From assembly GCA_017436525.1 (NCBI GenBank), contig JAFSCX010000009.1, positions 1-33,185 of the forward strand: 33,185 nucleotides of DNA, written 5' to 3'. Positions 25,199 to 32,509 of the stretch are shown here, in pieces (the stretch's first letter is position 1; each line of letters starts with the position of its first letter). Under the pieces are notes generated by a model that saw nothing but the letters and a program-made list of their open reading frames with translations, was not told the DNA's origin and made no database searches. This DNA comes from Clostridia bacterium. GTDB taxonomy: Bacteria; Bacillota; Clostridia; Oscillospirales; QAKW01. A program made the translations under genes and the position numbers.

Positions 25199-25747
25199 AT
25201 GGCAAAATCAATCGGTATGATCGAATATACCACCGTATCCACCGGTATACGGGCTGCAGATACCTTGGTCAAGACCGCTGAGGTGGAGATCATTGAGGCG
25301 CAGGTGGTATGCCCCGGCAAATATATTGTCATTATCTCCGGTGAACTCAGCGCCATTCAGGCCTCTGTCGAGGCGTGCAAAGGCCTTTGCGGAGATAAAA
25401 TGATTGATAGCTTTGTATTGGGCAATGTTCATGAGGGCGTGTTCCCCGCCATTTATGCTACGGTAGAGGTAGAGAATCCCCGTGCATTGGGCGTTCTTGA
25501 GACCTTTTCCGGCGCCACTGCCATTGTGGCCGCAGATGCTGCCGCAAAGAGCGCAGATGTAACCTTGGTGGAGCTGAGAATCGCAAGAGGAATGTGCGGA
25601 AAATCTTATATGCTCCTCACCGGCGAGGTGGCCGCAGTATCTGCCGCCATTGAAAACGCCCAAGCCGCCGCAGGCGAGCGTGGGATGCTGCTGGATTCTT
25701 CGGTAATCCCCAATCCCGATCCCAAGCTTTGGGAAAAGATTCTTTAA
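25199..25747 (+). CDS. pduT: PduT-like tandem BMC-T shell protein with pore Cys38
   Basis: A 182-residue trimeric shell protein with two BMC domains (about 1-90 and 95-182). Cys38 in 'VVCPGKYIVII' is in the same position as the PduT Cys that binds a [4Fe-4S] cluster at the trimer pore, so electrons could cross the shell here. The second domain begins 'ALGVLETFSGATAIVAADAA', and the chain ends 'SVIPNPDPKLWEKIL', a PduT-like tail. Adjacent to PduS, as in Pdu operons. The ribosome binding site is modest (AGGAACT). Confidence 0.9.
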   Translation: MAKSIGMIEYTTVSTGIRAADTLVKTAEVEIIEAQVVCPGKYIVIISGELSAIQASVEACKGLCGDKMIDSFVLGNVHEGVFPAIYATVEVENPRALGVLETFSGATAIVAADAAAKSADVTLVELRIARGMCGKSYMLLTGEVAAVSAAIENAQAAAGERGMLLDSSVIPNPDPKLWEKIL

Positions 25748-25776
25748 TCACTCTTTAAGGAAAGGTTGTTGCAAAC

Positions 25777-27180
25777 ATGAAAATGGATGAAAAGCAAATC
25801 AGCGAGATTGTAAAAAATGTAATCAACAGCATGGCAGGTGAGCAAAAGACCACCGCCGCTGCAAGCAACTATAAAGGCGTTTTCGCCACCATGACCGAGG
25901 CTCTTGAGGCGGTCAACCAAGCTTATAAAAAATATCGCAGCTATTCGGTTGCTCAACGGGAGCAGATGATTCAAAAGATCCGCGAGCTGACTTTGAATGA
26001 GGCTGAAGAGCTGGCCAAGCTCGGCGTAAGCGAGACCGGCATGGGCAGAGTATCCGATAAAATCATCAAGCATCAGCTGGTAGCCAACAAGACCCCCGGC
26101 ACGGAGGATCTGAAGCCCGGCGTTATGACCGGTGATAGCGGCCTTACCTTGGTGGAGATGGCACCCTACGGGGTTATCGGAAGCATCACTCCTTCCACCA
26201 ACCCCAGCGAGACAGTAATCTGCAACTCCATTGGTATGATCGCAGCAGGCAACGGCGTTGTATTCAATCCTCATCCCAATGCTTGCAAGACGGCCAACTA
26301 TGCGGTGGATCTTGTCAACCGCGCCATCGTTGCAGCGGGCGGGCCTGAAAACTTGGTGGTATCAGTAGAGAAGCCTACCATGGATACCTCCAAGGAAATG
26401 ATGAACTCCCCCATTGTACGGATGTTGGTTGCCACCGGCGGCCCAGGGGTTGTACGCACCTTGCTCTCTTCCGGCAAAAAGGCCATCGGCGCAGGTGCGG
26501 GAAATCCGCCTGTAATCGTAGACGAAACTGCCGACATTAAGAAGGCGGCAAGAGACATTGTGGCAGGAGCCAGCTTTGATAATAATCTCCCCTGCATTGC
26601 GGAAAAAGAATGCTTTGCAGTCGATTCCATTGCCAGCCAACTGATCGCTTCCATGCAGGAAGCAGGCGCTTATCTGCTCAAAGGCAAGGAAATCGACGCT
26701 TTGGTTAAGCTTGCTCTTATTGAGAAAGACGGCAAGTATTCCATCAATAAAAATTGGGTCGGCAAAGATGCAGGTCGCTTCCTGAAAGAGCTTGGTATTC
26801 AATCCGATGCCCGCCTGATCATCTGCGAAACCGATGCATTGCATCCTTTTGTGCAGGTAGAAATGATGATGCCCATCCTCGCAGTTGTGCGGGTGGCCGA
26901 TATTGATGAAGCCATTGAAAAGGCTGTCGCTGCAGAGCATGGCAACCGCCATTCCGCTCATATTCATTCCAAGAATGTGGATCACCTCACTCGATTTGCA
27001 AGAGAGATAGAGACCACCATCTTTGTAAAAAATGCGCCTTCCTATGCCGGAATCGGCGCAGGTGGCGAGGGCTATACCACCTTTACCATCGCAGGTCCCA
27101 CCGGTGAAGGCCTTACCGCTACTCATTCCTTTACCCGCCAACGCCGTTGTGTAATGGTAGACGGGCTTCACATTGTATAA
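25777..27180 (+). CDS. pduP: CoA-acylating aldehyde dehydrogenase with encapsulation peptide (PduP/EutE-like)
   Basis: A 467-residue dehydrogenase that converts propionaldehyde (or another short aldehyde) to the acyl-CoA with NAD+. The catalytic Cys273 lies in 'SFDNNLPCIAEKE'; other blocks are 'GVIGSITPSTNPSE', 'GNGVVFNPHPNACKTA' and 'GAGAGNPPVIVDE'. Residues 1-20 form an amphipathic helix (ISEIVKNVINSM) and are followed by a short Lys/Thr/Ala linker: an encapsulation peptide as in PduP. A second in-frame ATG two codons later is possible. The ribosome binding site AGGAAAGG is rather far (about 12 nt). Confidence 0.94.
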   Translation: MKMDEKQISEIVKNVINSMAGEQKTTAAASNYKGVFATMTEALEAVNQAYKKYRSYSVAQREQMIQKIRELTLNEAEELAKLGVSETGMGRVSDKIIKHQLVANKTPGTEDLKPGVMTGDSGLTLVEMAPYGVIGSITPSTNPSETVICNSIGMIAAGNGVVFNPHPNACKTANYAVDLVNRAIVAAGGPENLVVSVEKPTMDTSKEMMNSPIVRMLVATGGPGVVRTLLSSGKKAIGAGAGNPPVIVDETADIKKAARDIVAGASFDNNLPCIAEKECFAVDSIASQLIASMQEAGAYLLKGKEIDALVKLALIEKDGKYSINKNWVGKDAGRFLKELGIQSDARLIICETDALHPFVQVEMMMPILAVVRVADIDEAIEKAVAAEHGNRHSAHIHSKNVDHLTRFAREIETTIFVKNAPSYAGIGAGGEGYTTFTIAGPTGEGLTATHSFTRQRRCVMVDGLHIV

Positions 27181-27196
27181 GGATAAGGAGACAATT

Positions 27197-27838
27197 ATGA
27201 ATGCTTTGGGCATGATTGAAGTATATAGCTTCACGACAGCAGTCTGCGCCGCTGATGTGGCTGCTAAGGCTGCAAATGTGAAGGTGATTGCTTTTGATAG
27301 AACAAGACCGGTTAGCGAGGCTGTCCCTGCGCCTTTGGTCATGCAGGTGAAAATAGAGGGCGATAATGCCGCAGTGCGGGCAGCTGTTGATGCGGCCAGC
27401 GATTTCGCCAAGGATGAGGGCACTTATATCATCTCTCATGTGAATGCACGCCCCGATACCGAGACAGAGAAGATGGCTTATCTTCTGGATATCAATAAAG
27501 ATAAATATAATAAAAAACTCCCCAAAAATTTCCTTGGTGCAGAGCTTGAGATCCAAGAACCTGATTTTTCCATCGGGCTTTTGGAGGTCTCCGGCCTTGT
27601 GGCTTCTATCTCGGGCCTTGATGCCATGCTGAAAGCGGCCAATGTGCGCCTGATCCATACCGAGAAGCGGCTGGGCGGCCGATTGGTAACCTTGATTATC
27701 AAAGGCAATGTATCGGCGGTCAAGGCTGCAGTAGAAGCAGGAATTGAGGCGGCAAAGCCTTTAGGAAAAATCCACGGCAACGCAGTGATCCCCCGCCCCC
27801 ACGGCGAGATTATGAAATTTTTCGATTATGATGTATAA
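27197..27838 (+). CDS. Second tandem-BMC shell protein
   Basis: A 213-residue protein with two BMC domains: one at about 1-85 ('NALGMIEVYSFTTAVCAADV', 'KVIAFDRTRPV') and one at about 128-213 ('SIGLLEVSGLVASISGLDAM', 'VIPRPHGEIMKFF'), joined by a Lys/Asp/Asn-rich linker at about 100-120. It lacks the pore Cys of the PduT-like protein and has an unusual first domain with a Pro-containing insertion (VSEAVPAP). Such proteins recur in glycyl-radical microcompartments; pore gating or metabolite transport is a guess. The start at 27197 has AAGGAG; the longer frame from 27173 overlaps the aldehyde dehydrogenase. Confidence 0.9.
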   Translation: MNALGMIEVYSFTTAVCAADVAAKAANVKVIAFDRTRPVSEAVPAPLVMQVKIEGDNAAVRAAVDAASDFAKDEGTYIISHVNARPDTETEKMAYLLDINKDKYNKKLPKNFLGAELEIQEPDFSIGLLEVSGLVASISGLDAMLKAANVRLIHTEKRLGGRLVTLIIKGNVSAVKAAVEAGIEAAKPLGKIHGNAVIPRPHGEIMKFFDYDV

Positions 27839-27849
27839 GGAGGAGCACT

Positions 27850-28611
27850 ATGCTTGCTCTTGAAAGACAAAAAAGGATCCTCGAAATATTAAGCATTGAA
27901 GGCGCGGTCATGGTAAGCAAGCTCAGCCAAGAGCTTGCGGTTACCGAAGAGACGGTGCGCCGCGATCTTGAAAAGCTGGAAGCCAAGGAGATGCTTCGCC
28001 GCACCCATGGCGGCGCTCTGCCCATTGATGAAGGAAACTATGAATTTTCTCTTGAGAAAAGAAAGGCCCTGAATGTTGAGGCAAAGCAGGCAATGGCCCG
28101 CAAAGCCGCGCAGTTTGTGGCGATGGGCGATACAATTTTCTTAGATGCATCTACCACGACCTTTTACCTTGCAAAAGAAATTAAAAACATGAAAAATGTA
28201 ACCATCATCACCAACTCCATTCGAGTCATCAATGAGCTGAGCGGTATTGATGGAATCAAGGTGATCGCTGTAGGCGGAATTGTGAGCAACAATCAATCAT
28301 TGGTCGGCTCTATGGCGGTTAATTATATTACCGAGAATTACTTTGCCGATAAAATGTTTTTCTCCAGCCGCGGTATCGGTGATAACTCGATCATCTTAGA
28401 AAGCAATGAGCAAGAATGCTTTATCAAGCAAAGCATGCTCAAGAATTCCCGTATTCGCTATTATCTTTGCGATAAATCAAAAATCGGCAAAGTGGGCTGC
28501 ATGAGGCTTGCCTCTTTTGAGCAGATCAACCATCTGATTACCGATGCTGAAATCCAAGGCTCTTTGAAGGATACTTTGGAAGAATATAATGTAAAGGTCA
28601 TCAACGTCTGA
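27850..28611 (+). CDS. DeoR-family transcriptional regulator
   Basis: A 253-residue DeoR-type repressor. N-terminal helix-turn-helix: 'RQKRILEILSIEGAVMVSKL', 'VTEETVRRDLEKLE' and the hinge 'LRRTHGGA'. The C-terminal DeoR sensor has 'GDTIFLDASTTTFYLAKEI', 'NVTIITNSIRVINEL' and 'DKSKIGKVG'. These sensors bind phosphorylated sugars or intermediates, which fits a locus that ends in an aldolase. It lies 11 nt after a shell gene with AAGGAGG, so it is probably made from the operon it controls. Candidate target sites are the CAGAAA repeats at 21499-21522 and the related site at 17281-17291. Confidence 0.9.
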   Translation: MLALERQKRILEILSIEGAVMVSKLSQELAVTEETVRRDLEKLEAKEMLRRTHGGALPIDEGNYEFSLEKRKALNVEAKQAMARKAAQFVAMGDTIFLDASTTTFYLAKEIKNMKNVTIITNSIRVINELSGIDGIKVIAVGGIVSNNQSLVGSMAVNYITENYFADKMFFSSRGIGDNSIILESNEQECFIKQSMLKNSRIRYYLCDKSKIGKVGCMRLASFEQINHLITDAEIQGSLKDTLEEYNVKVINV

Positions 28612-28640
28612 CTTAAATTCGTTTCAGGAGGAAAGCCATC

Positions 28641-29582
28641 ATGCTGGTTAATATGAACGAAGTATTGAGACCTGCAAAGAAAAATCATTATGCAGTCGGT
28701 CTTTTCAATGCTGTAAATCTGGAGCTTGCCCGCGGCATTATCGCCGCCGCAGAAGCGACTCGCTCCCCTGTTATCATGGGCACCGCCGAGGTATTGCTTC
28801 CTTACGGCCCTCTTGAAGAGGTATCCTACTACCTCATCCCCATGGCAAAGAAGGCAAATGTACCGGTGGTGGTTCATCTGGACCATGGCTTATCTTATGA
28901 TACCTGCGTGAAAGCTTTAGAACTTGGTTTTACCTCTGTTATGTATGATTGCTCCACCGATCGCTATGAGGAAAATGTCCGCAAAGTGGCAGAGATGGCA
29001 AAGATCGCCCATTCCTATGGCGCTACCATTGAAGGAGAACTCGGCCATGTGGGCGATAATGAAGGCTCTGCAGAAGGCAGCGATCATATGGATGATCCTT
29101 CTAAATTCTTCACTGATCCCTCTTTGGCAAAGGACTTTGTGGAAAAAACCAATGTGGATGCTTTGGCAATCGCCGTAGGCAACGCCCACGGTGCTTATAA
29201 GCTTCCTCCCAAGCTTGATTTTGAGCGGATCAAGACCATAGCCAAGACCATTGATGTACCCTTGGTGCTCCATGGTGGTTCCGGCTTGACCGATGATGAT
29301 TTCCGCCAAGCAATTAAAGACGGGATCAGCAAGGTTAATATCTTCACCGATATCAATATTGCCGCAGTCAAGGCTGAATTCCAGCGCTTTACCAGCATGG
29401 ATAAGGGGTTAATTGATTTGATCCCCGCCGCAGTTGAAGCAGTAAAGCAAGAGACCATGAAGAAGATGAAGCTCTTCTCCAGCGACGGCAAGGCCGATTT
29501 CGGCGCCGGTGCAAGCCAGACAGATATAGAGATGATCACAAAGCTTGTAGCAGCCGAGGTTGCCAAATACTTAAATAAATAA
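28641..29582 (+). CDS. Class II ketose-bisphosphate-type aldolase (GatY/KbaY/FbaA family)
   Basis: A 313-residue zinc aldolase. Visible catalytic and metal residues: Asp81-His82 in 'VVVHLDHGLSYD', 'GELGHVGD', His183 in 'VGNAHGAYK', His211 in 'LVLHGGSGL', and a phosphate-binding 'VNIFTDIN'. Family members split ketose bisphosphates (or related 1-phosphates) to DHAP and an aldehyde. It is not the AraD-fold L-fuculose-1-phosphate aldolase known from fucose/rhamnose microcompartments. Here it could feed lactaldehyde to the locus from a 6-deoxyketohexose 1-phosphate, or only handle DHAP/triose phosphates; the real substrate is open. AGGAGG precedes the ATG. It ends the operon at a terminator. Confidence 0.9.
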   Translation: MLVNMNEVLRPAKKNHYAVGLFNAVNLELARGIIAAAEATRSPVIMGTAEVLLPYGPLEEVSYYLIPMAKKANVPVVVHLDHGLSYDTCVKALELGFTSVMYDCSTDRYEENVRKVAEMAKIAHSYGATIEGELGHVGDNEGSAEGSDHMDDPSKFFTDPSLAKDFVEKTNVDALAIAVGNAHGAYKLPPKLDFERIKTIAKTIDVPLVLHGGSGLTDDDFRQAIKDGISKVNIFTDINIAAVKAEFQRFTSMDKGLIDLIPAAVEAVKQETMKKMKLFSSDGKADFGAGASQTDIEMITKLVAAEVAKYLNK

Positions 29583-29587
29583 TTTCA

Positions 29588-29620
29588 AAAAGCCTTGGAT
29601 CTAAAAATTCCAAGGCTTTT
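29588..29620 (+). terminator. Terminator of the microcompartment operon
   Basis: A 12-bp stem (AAAGCCTTGGA core, 29588-29599 with 29609-29620), 9-nt loop, ends in TTTT; further T-rich sequence follows. Confidence 0.75.
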
Positions 29621-29677
29621 GCTGATTTTATTATATTTTTTGATCAAATAATTATAAAAATATATAAAATTCCATGA

Positions 29678-29683
29678 TATAAT
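29678..29683 (+). promoter_or_regulatory. Possible -10 box of the GH28-like gene
   Basis: TATAAT lies 26 bp before the GH28-like start codon, but no good -35 box is present 17 bp upstream (AT-rich only). The promoter may need an activator. Confidence 0.4.
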
Positions 29684-29709
29684 GATGAAAAAAGAAAGGA
29701 GCGGAACCA

Positions 29710-31155
29710 ATGATTAAAATTCCTTCTATTCCACTACATAAAGAAAGACCTCTTTCCTCATTTATGAATAAAAAGGAGTCTTTTTCGTTGACCTATAAAG
29801 GCTATCGTGCCTTCATCAACGAAAAAGAATGCCCGGTGCGCCAATGCCGCGTTTCGTCCATGCCCTTCAATCAATCCTGGCCCGGATATCAGCGCCCACT
29901 CAATCAATCAGAAGAAGCGGGATACATCACTTTCTCTGCTGATGAAGCGGTAGAAATTGCGGTAGAATGTGCTCAAAAATTTGATAGAGCAATGATCCGC
30001 CCTCTTTCTAAGAAAGTATCTATTCGGCAAGAAAATCAAACAGTATATTTCACCTTAACTGAAGCAGGCGGCTATGTATTAGAACTGGATGATGAGCATC
30101 AGCCTCTACACATCTTTTTCAATCCCATCAAAACCTATACTGAAAAAGCAACCTATCATTTTGGACCGGGGCTTCATTTCCCCGGCACTATCGAACTTTT
30201 TGATAATGATAGCGTCTATATCGATGAAGAAGCCATCGTTTTTGGCTCGATTTGGTCCAAAGGAGCCAAAAATGTTCATATTTACGGAGGCGGAGTTCTC
30301 AATGGGATTGGAGAGCAACGATTTTTAGAGCATTGCTACGAGCCTTTTACCAAAGGCACACTACGCCTTTATAACTGTGAAAACATCTTGATTGAGGATA
30401 TTATCCTGCAGGATTCCGCTTGCTGGGTTTTGGCCCTTTTTGACTGCAAAAATGCAAAGATCAGCGGCATCAAGGAGATTGGAAATTGGCGCTATAATAC
30501 CGATGGAATCGATATTACCAATACATCAAATGTTGAGATCCGTAATTGCTTTATCCGCGTATTTGATGATGGCATTACCATCAAAGGAATCTACGGCCAT
30601 GATAAGCCGGTTGAAAATATTACCATTGAAAACTGTATTTTATGGTGTGGATGGGGCAGAACCTGCGAGGTCGGCTTAGAAACTGATGCTCCCCTATTCA
30701 GAAATATCACCTTCAAAAATTGCGATCTAATCCATAATTCCAAAGTTGCAATCGATATTCAAAATGGATCAGGTGGCGAAATTTGCAAAATTACCTTTGA
30801 GGATCTGCGGGTGGAATATCAAGCTGGCACACAGCCTGAAATTATTCAGAAACGGATTGATCAAGTCTATCAGCCGCAAGGAATCGGAGTTCCGGAGCTG
30901 ATTGTTGCCGAAAATAAGGATTGGAGCAATTCCGGAAAATTCGGCGCAATCCATGATATTCATTATAAAAACATTCAGGTTTATGCAGAAAGCGGAGTGC
31001 CTGCACCGGGAGTGAAATTCTGCTCCAGAAGCGAGCAAGTGATTTTGAAAGACTTTTGGATCGATGGAATCTATTGGAACGACAAAGCGGTGTCCCTTGA
31101 TTTCTTCAAAACAACAGTTGAAAATGCAATGGGGATCCACGAAAACTTAAAATAA
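29710..31155 (+). CDS. GH28-like glycoside hydrolase, intracellular
   Basis: A 481-residue protein with a right-handed beta-helix. The GH28 acid residues are visible in 'YNTDGIDITN' (Asn263-Thr-Asp265) and 'VFDDGITIK' (Asp286-Asp287). The next GH28 motif GHG appears as GWG (314-316, 'CGWGRTCEVGLET'), and no RIK is evident, so specificity may differ from polygalacturonase. No signal peptide, so it would act on imported oligosaccharides. GH28 includes polygalacturonases and rhamnogalacturonases; a link to pectin-derived rhamnose for the neighbouring microcompartment is an inference. AAAGGAG precedes the ATG. Monocistronic by appearance. Confidence 0.78.
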   Translation: MIKIPSIPLHKERPLSSFMNKKESFSLTYKGYRAFINEKECPVRQCRVSSMPFNQSWPGYQRPLNQSEEAGYITFSADEAVEIAVECAQKFDRAMIRPLSKKVSIRQENQTVYFTLTEAGGYVLELDDEHQPLHIFFNPIKTYTEKATYHFGPGLHFPGTIELFDNDSVYIDEEAIVFGSIWSKGAKNVHIYGGGVLNGIGEQRFLEHCYEPFTKGTLRLYNCENILIEDIILQDSACWVLALFDCKNAKISGIKEIGNWRYNTDGIDITNTSNVEIRNCFIRVFDDGITIKGIYGHDKPVENITIENCILWCGWGRTCEVGLETDAPLFRNITFKNCDLIHNSKVAIDIQNGSGGEICKITFEDLRVEYQAGTQPEIIQKRIDQVYQPQGIGVPELIVAENKDWSNSGKFGAIHDIHYKNIQVYAESGVPAPGVKFCSRSEQVILKDFWIDGIYWNDKAVSLDFFKTTVENAMGIHENLK

Positions 31156-31159
31156 AACC

Positions 31160-31206
31160 AAAAGAGGGAATTAAAAATTCAAATTGAATTTTTAATTCCC
31201 TCTTTT
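31160..31206. terminator. Convergent terminator, 23-bp near-perfect palindrome
   Basis: A 23-bp perfect stem with a single-base centre lies between two convergent genes and overlaps the stop codon of the minus-strand one. AAAA/TTTT ends make it usable in both directions. Confidence 0.8.
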
Positions 31207-31735
31207 ATAAAGAAATCTTTTTGAAAAGCCCCATTAGAGACGGAATCAAAATCAATTGCAGCAAAATGCCCGGAAAGGCATCAATAAAGCCGCCGGCCAG
31301 AAAAGCATGGAATGTAAAGGATTGATGAGCAAAACCAAGCAGAGCCGCCTTTAAGAGGCCCCAGACAAGCCTTCCGGCGATCATCGAAAGCAACAGGGAG
31401 GCATATAACCAGCATAGATTTTTTCGCCGCCCTTTTTCGTAGAGCATGCCTAAAGTAAATCCGTAAGTAGCCAGCTCCCCTGCCATCCAGACCGCCGCAG
31501 GATAAATCGGAGGCATCCCGAATAGTGCCGAGCGCAAAAAGGGCAATATCAAGCCCGTAGAAAGGCCGTAATAGGGGCCGCAAACCAAGCCGCAAAGCAT
31601 GATTACAAGATGCATGGGAAGCAGCGAATCACCGATTTCTTTCATCTGGGCCGTAAAAAGCGGCAGTATCATTCCGAGAGACAAAAATACGGCAGAAAAT
31701 ATGAGTTTTTTTAATTTTGATCTTTTATTGGCCAT
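31205..31735 (-). CDS. ECF transporter S component, substrate unknown
   Basis: A 176-residue protein with about six membrane helices, the substrate-binding subunit of an energy-coupling-factor vitamin importer. Blocks: basic N-terminus 'NKRSKLKKL', 'LLPMHLVIMLCGLVCGPYYG', 'FLRSALFGMPPIYPAAVWMAGELATYG' (abbreviated) and a charged 'KGRRKN' loop. The 'RSALFGMPP-YP-AVWMA-ELATYG' pattern belongs to a common Clostridial S-component group. The ATP-binding and T subunits are not in this window and must be shared from elsewhere. Start at 31735 with AAGAAGG upstream; the frame from 31813 lies in the structured leader. Confidence 0.85.
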   Translation of the reverse strand: MANKRSKLKKLIFSAVFLSLGMILPLFTAQMKEIGDSLLPMHLVIMLCGLVCGPYYGLSTGLILPFLRSALFGMPPIYPAAVWMAGELATYGFTLGMLYEKGRRKNLCWLYASLLLSMIAGRLVWGLLKAALLGFAHQSFTFHAFLAGGFIDAFPGILLQLILIPSLMGLFKKISL

Positions 31736-31852
31736 TATTGGAACCTTCTTCCTGCTCAGCAAGGCCGCCGATGATGGGCCGCCGCGCACTCCTTGCTCCC
31801 GCGCAACTTCCATTGCGTCTTCATCATCACAACCATCGAATTCTTATTTATC
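31736..31852 (-). promoter_or_regulatory. Structured 5' leader of the ECF S-component gene, possible riboswitch
   Basis: The predicted start site (about 31852) gives a leader of roughly 117 nt that is GC-rich compared with its flanks. It can form AGCAAGG/CCTTGCT (31758-31764 with 31791-31797) and CGCAA/TTGCG (31802-31806 with 31813-31817), and carries two copies of CGGCGGCC on the transcript strand. I could not match it to TPP, cobalamin, FMN or THF consensus elements from memory. Confidence 0.4.
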
Positions 31853-31858
31853 GGTTAA

Positions 31859-31887
31859 ATTATAGCATGAATTTAAAAACAAATCAA
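31859..31887 (-). promoter_or_regulatory. SigA promoter of the ECF S-component gene
   Basis: On the minus strand TTGATT (31882-31887), 17-bp spacer, TATAAT (31859-31864). Confidence 0.78.
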
Positions 31888-32026
31888 CGCAAAGCGTTGT
31901 ATATTATCGCAACGAATGTAGCACATGTAATCAAGCCGAAAAAATGCACCTTGCGGTGATGACATACACCCTAAAGCGTGATTACATTCCGCTAACGCGG
32001 ATTACATACCAAGCCTTCGGCTTTGA
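31888..32026. repeat. Intergenic run of short inverted repeats
   Basis: Small hairpins follow one another: CACCTTGCGGTG, CCGCTAACGCGG and AAGCCTTCGGCTT, with GATTACAT twice and its complement GTAATC once. AACGCAAAGCGTT at 31886-31898 is the same core as in the 138-bp repeat downstream. No coding potential; probably a decayed intergenic repeat. Confidence 0.5.
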
Positions 32027-32028
32027 TA

Positions 32029-32060
32029 AAAATAAGACAGTCCGAAGACTGTCTTATTTT
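32029..32060 (-). terminator. Terminator of tRNA-Ser
   Basis: A 14-bp perfect stem (AAAATAAGACAGTC with complement) and CGAA loop lie directly after the tRNA CCA end on the minus strand, followed by a T-rich tract. Confidence 0.85.
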
Positions 32061-32152
32061 TGGCGGAGATGTGGGGATTTGAACCCCAGCGCCGGCAGAA
32101 CCGACCTACCGGATTTCGAATCCGGACCCTTCAACCACTTGGGTACATCTCC
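32061..32152 (-). tRNA. tRNA-Ser, anticodon CGA
   Basis: A 92-nt tRNA with a class II long variable arm. The acceptor GGAGATG pairs with CATCTCC, followed by discriminator G and encoded CCA (32061-32063). The anticodon stem CCGGA/TCCGG holds loop TTCGAAA, giving anticodon CGA (reads UCG, Ser). The T-arm is GGGGTTCAAATCCCC, the D-arm contains AAGTGGTTGAAGG. A TATAAT 12 bp upstream on the minus strand (32164-32169) comes from the edge of the 138-bp repeat and may be its -10 box. Confidence 0.97.
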
Positions 32153-32163
32153 AAATCGCATGT

Positions 32164-32439
32164 ATTATACCATAAACGCAAAGCGTTTTGGTATAATCGT
32201 CCATCATTTTCGGTTGCCTGCCGTGCAGGCGAAAAAATCGGACATCCTATAATATCCGCAAAAACCGGCAACCAATGATTCCGGCAGGTGCTTATGCGGA
32301 TATTATACCATAAACGCAAAGCGTTTTGGTATAATCGTCCATCATTTTCGGTTGCCTGCCATGCAGGCGAGAAAATCGGACATCCTATAATATCCGCAAA
32401 AACCGGCAACGAATGATTCCGGCAGGTGCTTGTGCGGAT
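32164..32439. repeat. 138-bp direct repeat, two tandem copies
   Basis: Unit 1 is 32164-32301, unit 2 is 32302-32439, and the first 8 bp of a third copy follow. By eye I count four differences between the units. Each unit holds nested inverted repeats: TATACCA-TAAACGC with its complement (AAA loop), GCCTGC/GCAGGC, and a 13-bp pair TATAATATCCGCA / TGCGGATATTATA spanning about 34 bp. The unit length is 46 codons, so an antisense frame stays open, but I see no ribosome binding site. Confidence 0.9.
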
Positions 32440-32509
32440 ATTATACCACATCTCGTTTTGGGTTGCAAGGGAATTTCATATTTTTTTATCCAACGCCATA
32501 CAATGAACC

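Noticed and set aside
31736..31813. Longer N-terminus for the ECF S component from ATG 31813
   Set aside because: This segment is GC-rich structured leader; the ATG at 31735 has a better ribosome binding site and a normal S-component N-terminus.
32164..32447. Possible CRISPR array
   Set aside because: There are only two long, directly adjacent repeats with no spacers, and no cas genes nearby.
32131..32451. Open frame on the minus strand spanning the 138-bp repeats
   Set aside because: It is open because the repeat unit is a multiple of three. It has no ribosome binding site, runs into the tRNA gene and would encode a 46-residue repeat made of palindromic DNA.
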